Assembly: GCF_004124325.1 (NCBI RefSeq)
Contig: NZ_QBDT01000001.1
Span: 2,480,001-2,544,000 of the forward strand
Source: Streptomyces sp. L2
GTDB lineage: Bacteria; Actinomycetota; Actinomycetes; Streptomycetales; Streptomycetaceae
DNA: 64,000 nt
Direction of reading: 5' to 3'
The notes under the pieces were generated by a model. It saw only the letters and a list, made by a program, of their open reading frames with translations. It made no database searches and was not told the DNA's origin. The translations under genes and the position numbers were made by a program. Positions 9,039 through 19,181 of the stretch are shown here, in pieces (the stretch's first letter is position 1; each line of letters begins with the position of its first letter).

Positions 9039-10169
9039 TCACTCCACCCCGTCACCCGTCCACGCCGTCGATCCTTTGCCCGGCTCCCGCGGCCGGTCGT
9101 CGCCCGAGGCGTCGGGCGGGGGCTGTGTCGCCTCCTCCGGCGGCACCACCCGTTTCTCCTCGGCGAAGTGGCAGGCCGAGGGATGGACGGCCGGACCGCT
9201 CGCGCCCTGGAACGCCTCCGGCACGGCCAGCAGCGGCACCTCCTCCGCGCACCGCTCCCGCGCCTTCCAGCAGCGGGTACGGAAACGGCACCCGGACGGG
9301 ATGTTCGTCGGCGACGGCACGTCACCCGTGAGGATGATCCGCTCCCGGTGTTCGCGGGCCTCGGGGTCGGGGACGGGCACCGCGGAGAGCAGCGCCTGGG
9401 TGTAAGGGTGCGTGGGATGGTCGTAGATCTCGGCGTCGCGGCCGATCTCCACGATGCGGCCCAGGTACATGACGCCGACCCGGTCGGAGATGTGCCGGAC
9501 GATCGAGAGGTCGTGCGCGATGAAGACGTAGGAGAGGTCGAAGTCCGACTGCAGCCGGTCCAGCAGGTTGATCACCTGGGCCTGCACGGAGACGTCCAGG
9601 GCGGAGACCGGCTCGTCGGCGACGATCACCTCGGGGCGCAGGGCCAGTCCGCGCGCGATGCCGATGCGCTGGCGCTGGCCGCCGGAGAACTGGTGCGGGT
9701 AGCGGTTGACGTACTCCGGGTTGAGGCCGACCACGTCGAGCAGTTCCTGGACCCGGCGCCGCCGGTCGCCCTTGGGCGCGACCTCGGGGTGGATGTCGTA
9801 CGGCTCCCCGATGATGTCGCCCACGGTCATGCGGGGGTTGAGGGAGGTGTAGGGGTCCTGGAAGACCATCTGGACGTTGCGGCGCACGGCCTTCAGGGCG
9901 CGGCCGGACAGCTTGGTGACGTCCTCGCCCTTGAACCGGATGGCGCCGGCCGTGGGCCGCTCCAGGTGGCAGAGCATCTTGGCGACCGTGGACTTGCCGC
10001 AGCCGGACTCGCCGACGATGCCGAGGGTCTCGCCGCGGCCGAGGGTGAAGTCGACGCCGTCGACCGCCTTGACCGCGCCGACCTGCTTCTTGAACAGGAT
10101 GCCCTGGGTGAGCGGGTAGTGCTTGACGAGGCCGCTGACCTCCAGGACGGGCTCACCGGTCGACGTCAT
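9039..10169 (-). CDS. Oligopeptide/dipeptide ABC transporter ATPase (OppF/DppF-like)
   Basis: The 376-aa ATPase starts [13 protein letters not shown] and has Walker [10 protein letters not shown], signature FSGGQRQR, Walker [13 protein letters not shown] and the Opp-specific C-terminal Cys-containing domain ([17 protein letters not shown]). It is the last gene of the importer at 9039-14687 and overlaps the upstream ATPase gene by 17 bp. The C-terminal 45 residues are low-complexity ([16 protein letters not shown]). It is clearly more diverged from the other two OppF-type proteins in this window than they are from each other. Confidence 0.95.
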   Translation of the reverse strand: MTSTGEPVLEVSGLVKHYPLTQGILFKKQVGAVKAVDGVDFTLGRGETLGIVGESGCGKSTVAKMLCHLERPTAGAIRFKGEDVTKLSGRALKAVRRNVQMVFQDPYTSLNPRMTVGDIIGEPYDIHPEVAPKGDRRRRVQELLDVVGLNPEYVNRYPHQFSGGQRQRIGIARGLALRPEVIVADEPVSALDVSVQAQVINLLDRLQSDFDLSYVFIAHDLSIVRHISDRVGVMYLGRIVEIGRDAEIYDHPTHPYTQALLSAVPVPDPEAREHRERIILTGDVPSPTNIPSGCRFRTRCWKARERCAEEVPLLAVPEAFQGASGPAVHPSACHFAEEKRVVPPEEATQPPPDASGDDRPREPGKGSTAWTGDGVE

Positions 10170-11136
10170 GCAGGCACTCCCTCCAGAAGTGGCAGGCGCT
10201 GCCGCGGTCGCCGGACACCTCGTACAGCGGGGGTACGTCGGTGCGGCACACGTCCTGGGCCATCGGGCAGCGGGGGTGGAAGGCGCAGCCGGGCGGGATG
10301 TGCATGAGGTTCGGCGGCAGTCCCTTGATGGCGTACAGTTCCTGGCCCTTCTGGTCGAGGCGCGGGATGGAGTCCAGCAGGCCGCGGGTGTAGGGGTGAG
10401 CGGGGCTCTTGTAGATGTCGAGGACGGGGGCCGACTCGACGATCTTCCCCGCGTACATGACCGCGATCCGGTCGGCGACGTCGGCGACGACGCCGAGGTC
10501 GTGGGTGATGAGGATGAGCCCCATGTGGTACTCGCGCTGCAACTCCGCGAGCAGGTCCATGACCTGGGCCTGGACGGTGACGTCGAGGGCGGTGGTGGGC
10601 TCGTCGGCGATGATGAGGGCGGGCTCCAGGGCCAGCGCCATGGCGATCATGATGCGCTGGCGCATGCCGCCGGAGAACTGGTGGGGGTAGTCGCGGACCC
10701 GCTGGGCGGCGGCCGGGATGCGCACCCGGTCCATCAGCTCGACGGCCTTGGCCCGCGCGTCCTTCTTCGACAGGCCGCGGTGGACGGTGAACATCTCGCC
10801 GAGCTGCTCGCCGACGGAGAGCACGGGGTTGAGGGACGACAGCGCGTCCTGGAAGATCATCGCCATTCCGGCGCCCCGGACCTTCCGCCGCTCCTCCCCC
10901 TTCATCTTCAGCAGGTCCTTGCCCTGGAAGAGGATCTCCCCGCCGGTGATCCGTCCCGGCGGCATGTCGAGGATGCCCATCACGGCCTGCGCGGTGACGG
11001 ACTTCCCCGAGCCGGACTCGCCGAGCACCGCGAGGGTCTCCCCCGCGTCGACGGCGTACGACACGCCGTTGACGGCGTGGGCGACGCCGTCCCGGGTGCG
11101 GAACTCCACGTGCAGGTCGCGGACGTCGAGCAGCAT
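10153..11136 (-). CDS. Oligopeptide/dipeptide ABC transporter ATPase (OppD/DppD-like)
   Basis: The 327-aa ATPase has Walker [10 protein letters not shown], signature FSGGMRQR, Walker [13 protein letters not shown] and the OppD/DppD C-terminal cluster ([17 protein letters not shown]). It pairs with the OppF-like protein to power the two permeases. It starts 7 bp after the upstream permease stop, within a five-gene minus-strand operon. Confidence 0.95.
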   Translation of the reverse strand: MLLDVRDLHVEFRTRDGVAHAVNGVSYAVDAGETLAVLGESGSGKSVTAQAVMGILDMPPGRITGGEILFQGKDLLKMKGEERRKVRGAGMAMIFQDALSSLNPVLSVGEQLGEMFTVHRGLSKKDARAKAVELMDRVRIPAAAQRVRDYPHQFSGGMRQRIMIAMALALEPALIIADEPTTALDVTVQAQVMDLLAELQREYHMGLILITHDLGVVADVADRIAVMYAGKIVESAPVLDIYKSPAHPYTRGLLDSIPRLDQKGQELYAIKGLPPNLMHIPPGCAFHPRCPMAQDVCRTDVPPLYEVSGDRGSACHFWRECLHDVDR

Positions 11137-11143
11137 GGCGCTC

Positions 11144-12124
11144 TCACCTCAGCTTCGGGTCGAGGGCGTCGCGCACCGCGTCGCCGAGCATGATGAAGGC
11201 CAGGACGGTGATCGCGAGCGCGCCGGCCGGCCACAGCAGGGCGTGCGGCGCGTTGCGGATGTAGGGGGAGGCGGCGGAGATGTCGATGCCCCAGGAGACG
11301 CTGGGCGGTTTGAGGCCGACGCCGAGGTAGGACAGGGTCGCCTCCAGGGCGATGTAGGTGCCCAGCGCGATGGTCGCGACGACGATGACGGGGGCGACGG
11401 CGTTCGGGGCGATGTGCCGCAGCAGGATGCGGGTGTTGGAGGCGCCGAGGGCGCGGGCGGCCTGGACGTAGTCGTTCTGTTTGGCGGTGATGACGGAGCC
11501 GCGGGCGATGCGGGAGATCTGCGGCCAGCCGAGCAGGACGATGAAGCCGACGACCGGCCAGACCGTGTTGCTGGTGACGACGGACAGCAGGACGAGTCCG
11601 CCGAGGACGACCGGGATGGCGAAGAAGATGTCGGTGATCCGGGACAGCACCGAGTCCCAGATGCCGCCGACGTATCCGGCGAGCCCGCCGAGCACGGACC
11701 CGAGGATCGCCACGCCGAGGGTGCTGCACACGCCCACCGCGACGGACGCCCGGGCGCCGTACACGGTCCGGGTGTAGACGTCGCAGCCCTGGCCGTCGAA
11801 GCCGAACGGATGGCCCGGCTGGGAGCCCTGCTGGGCCTTGGCGAGGTCACACGTGAGGGGGCTGCCGGAGGTGATGGCCGAGGGCCACAGGGAGATGAAG
11901 ACCAGGAAGAGGATGACGAGGGCGGAGATCAGGAAGACGGGGTTGCGCCTGAGGTCCCGCCAGGCGTCGGACCACAGCGACCGGGGCTTCTCGGCCGGGC
12001 CGGTGCCCTCCGGTCCTCCGGGAGTCTTCTCAAGCGTGACGGCCTCGCTCGCGCCGAGGTCCATCGCGCCGCCCATGCCGGTGCCCGCGATGGCGCGCTC
12101 GGGCTCGTACGGCTGCTCAGGCAT
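11144..12124 (-). CDS. Peptide ABC transporter permease (DppC/OppC-like)
   Basis: The 326-aa inner-membrane protein has a 60-residue cytoplasmic start and then the DppC pattern. This comprises a first helix (FLISALVILFLVFISLW), the GTDxxGxDxxxR-like motif as GFDGQGCDVYTRTVYGAR, the EAA loop EAxxxxGAS-like DYVQAARALGASNTRIL, and the ending GDAVRDALDPKLR. It overlaps the DppB-like gene by 8 bp. Confidence 0.94.
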   Translation of the reverse strand: MPEQPYEPERAIAGTGMGGAMDLGASEAVTLEKTPGGPEGTGPAEKPRSLWSDAWRDLRRNPVFLISALVILFLVFISLWPSAITSGSPLTCDLAKAQQGSQPGHPFGFDGQGCDVYTRTVYGARASVAVGVCSTLGVAILGSVLGGLAGYVGGIWDSVLSRITDIFFAIPVVLGGLVLLSVVTSNTVWPVVGFIVLLGWPQISRIARGSVITAKQNDYVQAARALGASNTRILLRHIAPNAVAPVIVVATIALGTYIALEATLSYLGVGLKPPSVSWGIDISAASPYIRNAPHALLWPAGALAITVLAFIMLGDAVRDALDPKLR

Positions 12125-13043
12125 AGCGGATCCTCGGGTCGAGTACGGCGTACAGGAGGTCCACGAGCAGGTTGGCGACCAGGAAGACCAGCACGAGGAC
12201 GGTCACGAAGCCCACCACGGTCTGGCTGTTCTGCCGCAGGATGCCCTGGTAGAGCTGGTAGCCGACGCCGTGGATGTTGAAGATCCTCTCGGTGACGATC
12301 GCGCCGCCCATCAGCGCGCCGATGTCGGTGCCGATGAAGGTGACGACGGGGATGAGGGAGTTGCGCAGCAGGTGCCGGGTGATGACCCGGCGCCGGGGCA
12401 GGCCCTTGGCGATGGCGGTGCGGACGTAGTCGGAGCGCCGGTTCTCCGCGATGGAGGTCCGGGTCAGCCGGGTGACGTAGGCGAGCGAGACGGAGGCCAG
12501 GACGAGGCCGGGCAGGATCAGCTCGTCGAAGGTGGCCTCCGGGGACACCGAGGGGCTGATCCAGCCCCACTCGACGCCGAGCAGCAGCTGGAGCAGCAGA
12601 CCGGTGACGAACGTGGGGACGGAGATCACGACGAGGGTGGTCAGCAGTACGCCCGTGTCGACGGGCCGGCCTCGGCGCAGACCGGTGACGACACCGAGGG
12701 CGATGCCGATGACGATCTCGAAGATGATCGCCACGATGGTCAGCCGGATGGTGACGGGGAACGCCGTTCCCATCAGCTCGGTGACCTTCTGCCCGTTGAA
12801 CGCCGTACCGAAGTCACCGGTGAACACGTTCCCCATGTAGGTGAGGTACTGCTGGGGGAAGACGGGCTGGTCGAGGCCGAACTGGTGCTTCAGCTGGGCG
12901 GCGGTCGCCGGGTCGCACTGCCGCTCCCCGCACAGTCCGGCGATGGGGTCGCCCATCACGTTGACCATGAGGAAGATCAGCAGGGTGGACCCGATGAACA
13001 CCGGGATCATCTGGAGCAGTCGCCGGACGACATAGCGTCCCAT
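12117..13043 (-). CDS. Peptide ABC transporter permease (DppB/OppB-like)
   Basis: The 308-aa permease begins MGRYVVRRLLQMIPVFIGST, the usual DppB start. It has six membrane helices, a large loop after helix 1 (CGERQCDPATAAQL), the EAA loop DYVRTAIAKGLPRR and the ending VDLLYAVLDPRIRYA. It lies 6 bp after the binding-protein gene and overlaps the next permease gene. Confidence 0.94.
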   Translation of the reverse strand: MGRYVVRRLLQMIPVFIGSTLLIFLMVNVMGDPIAGLCGERQCDPATAAQLKHQFGLDQPVFPQQYLTYMGNVFTGDFGTAFNGQKVTELMGTAFPVTIRLTIVAIIFEIVIGIALGVVTGLRRGRPVDTGVLLTTLVVISVPTFVTGLLLQLLLGVEWGWISPSVSPEATFDELILPGLVLASVSLAYVTRLTRTSIAENRRSDYVRTAIAKGLPRRRVITRHLLRNSLIPVVTFIGTDIGALMGGAIVTERIFNIHGVGYQLYQGILRQNSQTVVGFVTVLVLVFLVANLLVDLLYAVLDPRIRYA

Positions 13044-13049
13044 GGCGGG

Positions 13050-14687
13050 TCAGCTGACCTTGATCTCGTCGTAGACCGGGACGCTGAACGGGTTGAGCGC
13101 CACGTTGGACAGCCGCTGGGAGTAGCCCGCGCTGCCGTTCTGGTACCAGAGCGGGATGGCTGCCATGTTGTCCCGGACGACTCCCTCGGCCTGCTGGAAG
13201 GTGGAGACGGCCTTGGGGAGGTCCGTCTCGGCGTTGGCCTGGTCGACGAGCTGGTCGAACTGCTTGTTGGACCACTTGCCGTCGTTGGAGGAGGCGTCGG
13301 TGTAGTAGAGCGGCTGCAGGAAGTCCTGGATGAGCGGGTAGTCCATCTGCCAGCCCGCCCGGAACGGGCCGGTCATCTTGTGCTGCCCGATCTGGTTGCG
13401 GAAGTCGGCGAAGGTGCCGATCGGGTTGCCGACGCAGGCCTTGCCGTTGCCGAGCACGTTGTTGATGGAGTTGCAGACGGCGTTGACCCAGTCGCGGTGC
13501 GAGCCGGTGTCCGCGTTGTACGAGATCTTGACCTGGCCGCCGGGGAGCCCGCCGCCCTCCTTGATGAGCTTCTTGGCCTCGGCCGGGTCGTAGTCGCAGG
13601 CCTTGCCGCACAGGCCGGACTTGTAGCCGCCGGCCGAGCCGAGGACCGGTGAGGTCCAGTCGGTGGCGGGGGTGCGGGTGTTGTTGAAGATCGTCTCGGT
13701 GATCTGCTTGCGGTTGATGGCCATGGACAGGCCGGTGCGCACCTTCTGGGCCCCGGAGGAGTTCCAGTCCTTGTCGTAGAAGGGGAAGGCGAGGGTCTGG
13801 ATGATGCCGGCCGGGGTGTTGATGTAGCGGTCGCCGAGGTCGCTCTTGACGTTCTTCAGCTGGGAGGCGGGGATGTCGTCGACGAGGTCGAGGTTGCCGG
13901 CCATGAGGTCGGTGTAGGCGGTGTTGTTGTCGGTGTAGACCTTCAGGGTCACGCCGCCGTTCTGGGCGGCGTCCGGGCCCTTGTAGCCGGTCCACTTCTT
14001 CAGCTGCATCTGCGAGCCCTTGGTGTAGGACTCGATCGTGTAGGGCCCGTCGCCGACCGGCTTGTTCAGCCAGGCCGCGTGGTCGGTGAAGAACGCCTGG
14101 GGCAGCGGGGCGAAGGCCGCGTAGCCGAGGGTGACGGGGAAGCCGGAGAACTTCTGGTTGAGCTTGACGGTGAAGGTGTGGTCGTCGACGACCTTCAGGC
14201 CGGACAGGGTGTCGGCGCTCTGCTTGCCGCTCTCGGGGTGCACCTTGTCGTAGCCGTCGATGTAGCCGAAGAAGTACGCGTTCTTCTGGTTGTTCTTCAG
14301 GCTCGCGCCGTAGTTCCAGGCGTCCACGAAGGAGCGGGCGGTCACCTTCTCCCCGTTGGAGAAGGTCCAGCCGTCCTTGAGCTTGATGGTGAAGTTCTGC
14401 GAGTCCTTGGTGTCGATGGACTGGGCGATCATGTTCTCGGCCTTGGCGGTCTTCGGGTTGTACCGCACCAGCCCGCGGAAGATCATGTCGAGCACCTTGC
14501 CGCCCTGCACCTCGTTGGTGTTGGCCGGCTCCAGCGGGTTCTGCGGGTCGCCCCAGGAGGAGCTGAGCACCCCGCCGCCGCTGCCGCTCCCGCCGCCGCT
14601 GTCGCTCGAACCGCCCCCGCAGCCCGTCGCGGCGAGCGCGACCGCCACCGCACCGGCGGCCCATCGGGCGTGCGTGATTCCCCGCAT
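13050..14687 (-). CDS. Peptide ABC transporter substrate-binding lipoprotein (SBP family 5)
   Basis: The 545-aa protein has a type II signal peptide with lipobox LAATGC (Cys23), then a Gly/Ser linker and an SBP_bac_5 body (RGLVRYNPKTAK; FSNGEKVTARSFVDAWNY). It is the first gene of the importer operon, with a strong ribosome-binding site GAGGAGG 6 nt before the ATG. By synteny it resembles the S. coelicolor importer next to bldK (SCO5117-5121, from memory). The first codons and upstream region have a decayed look-alike at 42753-42803. Confidence 0.95.
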   Translation of the reverse strand: MRGITHARWAAGAVAVALAATGCGGGSSDSGGGSGSGGGVLSSSWGDPQNPLEPANTNEVQGGKVLDMIFRGLVRYNPKTAKAENMIAQSIDTKDSQNFTIKLKDGWTFSNGEKVTARSFVDAWNYGASLKNNQKNAYFFGYIDGYDKVHPESGKQSADTLSGLKVVDDHTFTVKLNQKFSGFPVTLGYAAFAPLPQAFFTDHAAWLNKPVGDGPYTIESYTKGSQMQLKKWTGYKGPDAAQNGGVTLKVYTDNNTAYTDLMAGNLDLVDDIPASQLKNVKSDLGDRYINTPAGIIQTLAFPFYDKDWNSSGAQKVRTGLSMAINRKQITETIFNNTRTPATDWTSPVLGSAGGYKSGLCGKACDYDPAEAKKLIKEGGGLPGGQVKISYNADTGSHRDWVNAVCNSINNVLGNGKACVGNPIGTFADFRNQIGQHKMTGPFRAGWQMDYPLIQDFLQPLYYTDASSNDGKWSNKQFDQLVDQANAETDLPKAVSTFQQAEGVVRDNMAAIPLWYQNGSAGYSQRLSNVALNPFSVPVYDEIKVS

Positions 14688-15192
14688 GGCGTGCCTCCTC
14701 CGTGATCACCGAACCGTTACCGGTCAATATCAACCCATAAGGTGCACATCGCACGCGCGGCGCCCCCTTGAGGGGGTCCTCGTACGGCCTTTAGGGGGAC
14801 GCCGGGGCGGCCCCAGGGGATGACTCACCCGAACGCGGGCACGATCTTGGGACGTCTTTGGTGATCTTGAGACCGGGGCGCAATGGATCTCCGGGCAACG
14901 ATGCCGAAACGTTGGATTCCGGCGCGCTCGTGTACGCATTTCGACACATCGGCGTCCGCATATCGAACTCCTTGCCGGGATTGTCCATTTGGTCCGATGT
15001 GAAGCACAGTTTGGTTACATCGCGCTACCTGCCCCACTACGGAACGGTCAAGCCCGAGCAAAAAAGGTAAAGACGCAACCAAGGCGACCGAGAATTTATT
15101 GACCTTGAATGAATTGCGTTGAAAAAGTCCGGCGTAGCCCGTAGGGGAGTGCCCTGCGGAGTCATCAGACCCTCCCTTGGGCCAGGAGCACC
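14688..15192. promoter_or_regulatory. Divergent intergenic region between two peptide-importer operons
   Basis: The 505 bp hold no credible gene. The minus-strand side contains a 5-bp-stem hairpin at 14763-14776 and a near-palindrome ACCGTTACCGGT at 14714-14725 just before the ribosome-binding site of the 13050-14687 gene. The plus-strand side is unusually AT-rich for this genome from about 15040 to 15130. It has TTGACC near 15099 but no convincing -10 at the right spacing. Both operons must be transcribed from here. Confidence 0.5.
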
Positions 15193-16221
15193 ATGACCCT
15201 CCCAACTCCATCTGCGGCTGTCTCCCTCGACGTGTCCGACGAGTCCGTCCTGAAGTCGACCACTTCCGGCGATTCGAAGGGCAGCGAGGGACGTTCACCC
15301 GGGCGTCTCGCCTGGAAGCGCTTCAAGCGCGACCGAGCAGGCGTCATATCCGCCTGTGTCGTGATCTTCTTCTTCGTGATCGCGATCGCGGCGCCGCTCA
15401 TAGCCAAGCTGTACGGCAAGAACCCGTACACCACCTACGCGAGCCAGGACCCGAGCCTGCTCGACGCCTTCTCGTACCCCGCGGGGCCGAACGGCGGCAT
15501 GAGCAGCGACTTCTGGTTCGGCATCGAGCCCCAGCTCGGCCGGGACGTCTTCACGTTCCTGCTGTACGCGATCCGGAACTCCCTGGGCATCGCCCTCGCC
15601 GCCGCCATCCTCACCACGGTCGCCGGTGTCGTGATCGGCATCACGGTCGGTTACCTGGGCGGCAAGACGGACTACATCGTCGGCCGGATCATCGACATCC
15701 TGCTGTCGTTCCCGTCGACGCTCTTCTACATCGCCTTCATGCCGGTCGTGTACAGCATCTGGGTCGCGCCGGACGACGACATCCCGACCTCCCTGCGCGC
15801 CGCCTCCCTGATCATCGTCATGGCCTTCTTCGGCTGGGCCTCCCTCGCGCGCCTGCTGCGCGGTCAGGTACTCGGCCTGCGTGAACGCGAGTTCGTGGAG
15901 GCGGCGAAGGTCACGGGTGCGTCTCCGATGCGCATCGTCTTCAAGGAACTGCTGCCCAATCTGTGGACGCCGATCCTCATCCAGTCCACCCTGATGGTCC
16001 CGCTTTACGTGACTGCGGAAGCGGGTCTGGCCTTCCTCGGCGTCGGCATGATCGACCCGACCCCCGACTGGGGCGTGATGATCGGCCGAGGTGCCCAGTT
16101 CTACAGCCAGGACATCACCTTCATGCTCTTCCCGGGCATCTCGATGGTGATCTTCGTACTGGCCTTCAACCTGCTCGGCGACTCGGTGCGCGACGCGCTC
16201 GACCCGAAGTCCAAGCGGTAA
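15193..16221 (+). CDS. Oligopeptide ABC transporter permease (OppC-like; BldKA paralogue)
   Basis: The 342-aa permease has a 45-residue cytoplasmic extension ending EGRSPGRLAWKRFKRDRAG, then six helices. The periplasmic motif is FGIEPQLGRDVF, the EAA loop EREFVEAAKVTGASPMRI, and the end GDSVRDALDPKSKR. It is closely similar to the protein of 41623-42657, including the extension EGRSPGRLMWTRFKRDRTG. It is the first gene of a plus-strand five-gene operon; AGGAG lies 6 nt before the ATG. Role: half of the channel of a peptide importer. Confidence 0.94.
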   Translation: MTLPTPSAAVSLDVSDESVLKSTTSGDSKGSEGRSPGRLAWKRFKRDRAGVISACVVIFFFVIAIAAPLIAKLYGKNPYTTYASQDPSLLDAFSYPAGPNGGMSSDFWFGIEPQLGRDVFTFLLYAIRNSLGIALAAAILTTVAGVVIGITVGYLGGKTDYIVGRIIDILLSFPSTLFYIAFMPVVYSIWVAPDDDIPTSLRAASLIIVMAFFGWASLARLLRGQVLGLREREFVEAAKVTGASPMRIVFKELLPNLWTPILIQSTLMVPLYVTAEAGLAFLGVGMIDPTPDWGVMIGRGAQFYSQDITFMLFPGISMVIFVLAFNLLGDSVRDALDPKSKR

Positions 16222-16300
16222 CGCAGTTCCACCCGGCACGGGGCGGTGACACCCGGCTGGTCCAGTCAAGTTCCGACCAACCTTCTAGGCAGGCTCAAGC

Positions 16301-18055
16301 ATGTCTTTTTCCCGTAGAAACTTCCTGATCGCCACCGGTGTCGCCGCGGCCTCCACCAGCGTGCTCACCGCCTGCGGCGGTGGCGGCAGCTCGTCCAAGG
16401 ACAGCGCCCCCTCGGTCGGCAAGACCAAGACCACCAAGATCGACGTCGGCACCAAGGCCGACTCCACCGGTCCGGCCCCCGAGGTCGAGGGCGCCGTCAA
16501 GGGCGGCACGCTGTGGTCGCTCGACCAGCAGGACATGGACCACCTGGACCCGGCCCAGATCTACTCCTCGACCGAGTCCGCCATCACCGTCCCGATCCTG
16601 CGCGGTCTGACCGGCTACAAGATCGACGACAAGGGCGGCGCCATCCTCGTCGGCGACCTCGCCACCGACGCCGGCACCATGAAGGACGGCGGCAAGACCT
16701 GGTCCTTCACCCTGAAGGACGGCCTCAAGTGGGAGGACGGCGCCGACATCACGATGGACGACGTGCGCCACACCTTCGAGCGCCTCTTCGCGTCCTTCAT
16801 CACCCAGGGCCCGCGCTACGTCCAGAACTTCCTCGTGGGCGGCAAGGGTTACAAGGGCCCCTACGACGGCAAGCACCTGAAGTCCATCGAGATCTCGGGC
16901 AACACCGTCACCTTCCACCTCAACCAGGCGCGCGGTGACTTCAACTTCACCCTCGCCATGCGTGGTTACGCCCTGGTGCCGAAGAAGCACGACACCAAGG
17001 AGAAGTACGACAAGCGCCCGATGGCGTGCGGCCCGTACATGATCGGCGACCGCAAGATCGGCAAGTCCCTCACCTACGTGCGCAACCCGCACTGGGACCC
17101 CAAGACGGACTCGATGCGCAACGCGTACCCGGACAAGTACATCTTCCAGTTCGGCTTCCAGCCCGTCGCCTCCACGGACCGCTTCATCGCGGACCGCGGC
17201 AACGACCAGTACGCGATGACGATCTTCAACGAGGTCGCGGCCGAGCGCACCGCCCAGGTCCTCACCAACGCGAAGCTCAAGGAGCGCGTCGTCACCGCGG
17301 TCGACCCGGTCACCTACTACTGGGCGATCAACACGACCCGGATCAAGGACGTCAAGGTCCGCCAGGCCATCAACTACGCCTGGCCGTCGCAGGAGCTGCA
17401 GACGATCCGCGGTGGCCGCGCCACCAGCGAGATCGCCACCACGATCCTCAGCCCGGCCACGCCCGGCTACCAGGACTTCGACCTCTACGGCAAGACCAAG
17501 AAGCCGGGCGGCGACCCCGCCAAGGCCAAGGCCCTGCTGAAGGAGGCCGGCAAGCTCGGCCAGAAGCTGGTCCTCGCCTACCAGCAGTCCGACAACTCGG
17601 TCAAGCAGGCCGTCCAGATCAAGAACTCCCTTGAGGCCGCCGGCTTCAAGGTGGTCAACAAGCAGGTCGACAAGACGACCTTCTACACGCAGATCAGCCA
17701 CCTGGACAACGGCTACGACATGTTCGCCGCCGGCTGGAGCCCGGACTGGCCGGCCGGTTACTCGGTCTTCTTCCCGTGCTGGGACGGCAGCCAGGTCATG
17801 GAGGGCGGCACCAACTGGTCGCAGCTCAACAACACCAGCGTCAACAAGGCGATCGACGCGGCCTCGAAGATCACGGACCCGGAGAAGGCCAACAAGGCCT
17901 GGGGCGACATCGACCGCCAGATCATGGAGCTGGCGGCCTGCGTCCCGGACTACCACTCCATCCGTAACTGGATGCACGGCTCCAAGGTCGGCCACGTCGT
18001 CTACGACAGCGCCAACACCTGTGTCGCGCTCTGCAAGATGTACGCGATGAAGTAA
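16301..18055 (+). CDS. Oligopeptide-binding lipoprotein with Tat-type signal (SBP family 5; BldKB-like)
   Basis: The 584-aa protein begins MSFSRRNFLIATG, a twin-arginine motif (SRRNFL), and has lipobox VLTAC with Cys25. It should therefore be exported folded by Tat and lipidated. The mature part is an SBP_bac_5 fold (HLDPAQIYSSTESAITVPIL; DDVRHTFERLFASFITQGPRY). It resembles the protein of 39660-41468, which has a Sec-type signal instead. It lies 79 bp after the permease gene. A hairpin follows its stop, which may raise its level over the downstream genes. Confidence 0.95.
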   Translation: MSFSRRNFLIATGVAAASTSVLTACGGGGSSSKDSAPSVGKTKTTKIDVGTKADSTGPAPEVEGAVKGGTLWSLDQQDMDHLDPAQIYSSTESAITVPILRGLTGYKIDDKGGAILVGDLATDAGTMKDGGKTWSFTLKDGLKWEDGADITMDDVRHTFERLFASFITQGPRYVQNFLVGGKGYKGPYDGKHLKSIEISGNTVTFHLNQARGDFNFTLAMRGYALVPKKHDTKEKYDKRPMACGPYMIGDRKIGKSLTYVRNPHWDPKTDSMRNAYPDKYIFQFGFQPVASTDRFIADRGNDQYAMTIFNEVAAERTAQVLTNAKLKERVVTAVDPVTYYWAINTTRIKDVKVRQAINYAWPSQELQTIRGGRATSEIATTILSPATPGYQDFDLYGKTKKPGGDPAKAKALLKEAGKLGQKLVLAYQQSDNSVKQAVQIKNSLEAAGFKVVNKQVDKTTFYTQISHLDNGYDMFAAGWSPDWPAGYSVFFPCWDGSQVMEGGTNWSQLNNTSVNKAIDAASKITDPEKANKAWGDIDRQIMELAACVPDYHSIRNWMHGSKVGHVVYDSANTCVALCKMYAMK

Positions 18056-18070
18056 CCCAGCTGTACCCCT

Positions 18071-18097
18071 GGGGGCGGCCATGACCTGGCCGCCCCC
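18071..18097 (+). terminator. Hairpin after the binding-protein gene (partial terminator)
   Basis: GGGGGCGGCC and GGCCGCCCCC pair perfectly (10 bp) around a 7-nt loop, 16 bp after the stop of the binding-lipoprotein gene and inside the operon. There is no T-run. A partial stop or 3'-end stabiliser here would give excess binding protein. The paralogous operon has a 14-bp-stem hairpin at the same place (39605-39649). Confidence 0.6.
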
Positions 18098-18154
18098 TCC
18101 GGCCCACTCCCCTCACCCCCGGCGACGGCGCCCCGTCCGGAAAGTCACGCCCTC

Positions 18155-19135
18155 ATGCTCCGCTTCCTTGTCCGCCGAGTGCTCGGCGCGCTGGTCATCC
18201 TGCTGATCATCAGCGCTGTCGTCTTCTGGCTGTTCTACGCCATCCCGCGTGACCCGGCCATCATGTCCTGCGGCAAGAACTGCACGCCCGACATGCTCGC
18301 CAGGGTCCGGCACAACCTGGGCATCGACCATCCGGTCCCGGTCCAGTACTGGTACTGGCTGAAGGGCATCTTCGTCGGGCGCAGCTACGGGGACTTCGGT
18401 GACTGCAGCGCGCCGTGCCTCGGATACTCGTTCGCCAACCGCCAGCCCGTCCTCGGCACCATCCTGGACCGGCTCCCGCTGACCCTCTCCCTCGCCTTCG
18501 GCGCGGCCGTGGTCTTCCTGGTCTTCGGTATCGGCGCGGGCATGCTCGCCGCCGTGAAGCAGGGCAAGTGGCAGGACAAGCTGGCCAGCTCGGCGTCGCT
18601 GATCGCGTCCTCGATGCAGATCTACTTCGTCGGTTACATCGCGATGTACCTGCTCGTCGCGAAGTGGAACCTGCTCAGCAACCCGTCGTACACGCCGCTG
18701 ACCGACAACCCGCTCGAATGGGCCTCCGGTCTCCTCGTGCCCTGGCTGGTGCTGGCCCTGATCTTCACCGCCAACTACACGCGTATGACGCGCTCCCAGA
18801 TGGTCGAGTCGATGACCGAGGACTACGTCCGCACGGCCCGCGCCAAGGGCCTGCCCAGGCGGAACGTGTTCTTCCGGTTCGCCTGGCGCGGTGCGATGGG
18901 CCCGATCGTCACCATCTTCGGCCTCGATCTCGCGGTGCTCATCGGCGGCGCGATCATCACCGAGACCGTCTTCAGCCTGCAGGGCGTGGGCCGGCTCACC
19001 ATCGAGTCCGTGGACAAGTCCGACCTGCCCATGGTGCTCGGCGTGACCGTGCTGTCCGCCGGCGCGATCGTGATCAGCAACATCGTGATCGACGCCGTCT
19101 ACGCCCTCATCGACCCGCGGATCCGGCTCGCCTGA
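18155..19135 (+). CDS. Oligopeptide ABC transporter permease (OppB-like; BldKC paralogue)
   Basis: The 326-aa permease begins MLRFLVRRVLGALVIL, with the loop AIMSCGKNCTPDMLARVRHN, EAA loop DYVRTARAKGLPRRNV and the ending AVYALIDPRIRLA. It has six helices. It is very similar to the 38591-39571 protein (MLRFLVRRTLGAVVIL; SCGKTCNPGA-type loop). No strong ribosome-binding site is seen close to the ATG (GGAAAG is about 10 nt away). Confidence 0.94.
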   Translation: MLRFLVRRVLGALVILLIISAVVFWLFYAIPRDPAIMSCGKNCTPDMLARVRHNLGIDHPVPVQYWYWLKGIFVGRSYGDFGDCSAPCLGYSFANRQPVLGTILDRLPLTLSLAFGAAVVFLVFGIGAGMLAAVKQGKWQDKLASSASLIASSMQIYFVGYIAMYLLVAKWNLLSNPSYTPLTDNPLEWASGLLVPWLVLALIFTANYTRMTRSQMVESMTEDYVRTARAKGLPRRNVFFRFAWRGAMGPIVTIFGLDLAVLIGGAIITETVFSLQGVGRLTIESVDKSDLPMVLGVTVLSAGAIVISNIVIDAVYALIDPRIRLA

Positions 19136-19181
19136 CCTCCGCCCCACCCCCGACCCTCGCATCACCCCCAGGAGCGTCCCC

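Noticed and set aside
14763..14776. CCCCC-TTGA-GGGGG hairpin in the leader of the 13050-14687 gene as a riboswitch
   Set aside because: The stem is only 5 bp and no conserved aptamer features are seen; it is mentioned only as part of the leader.
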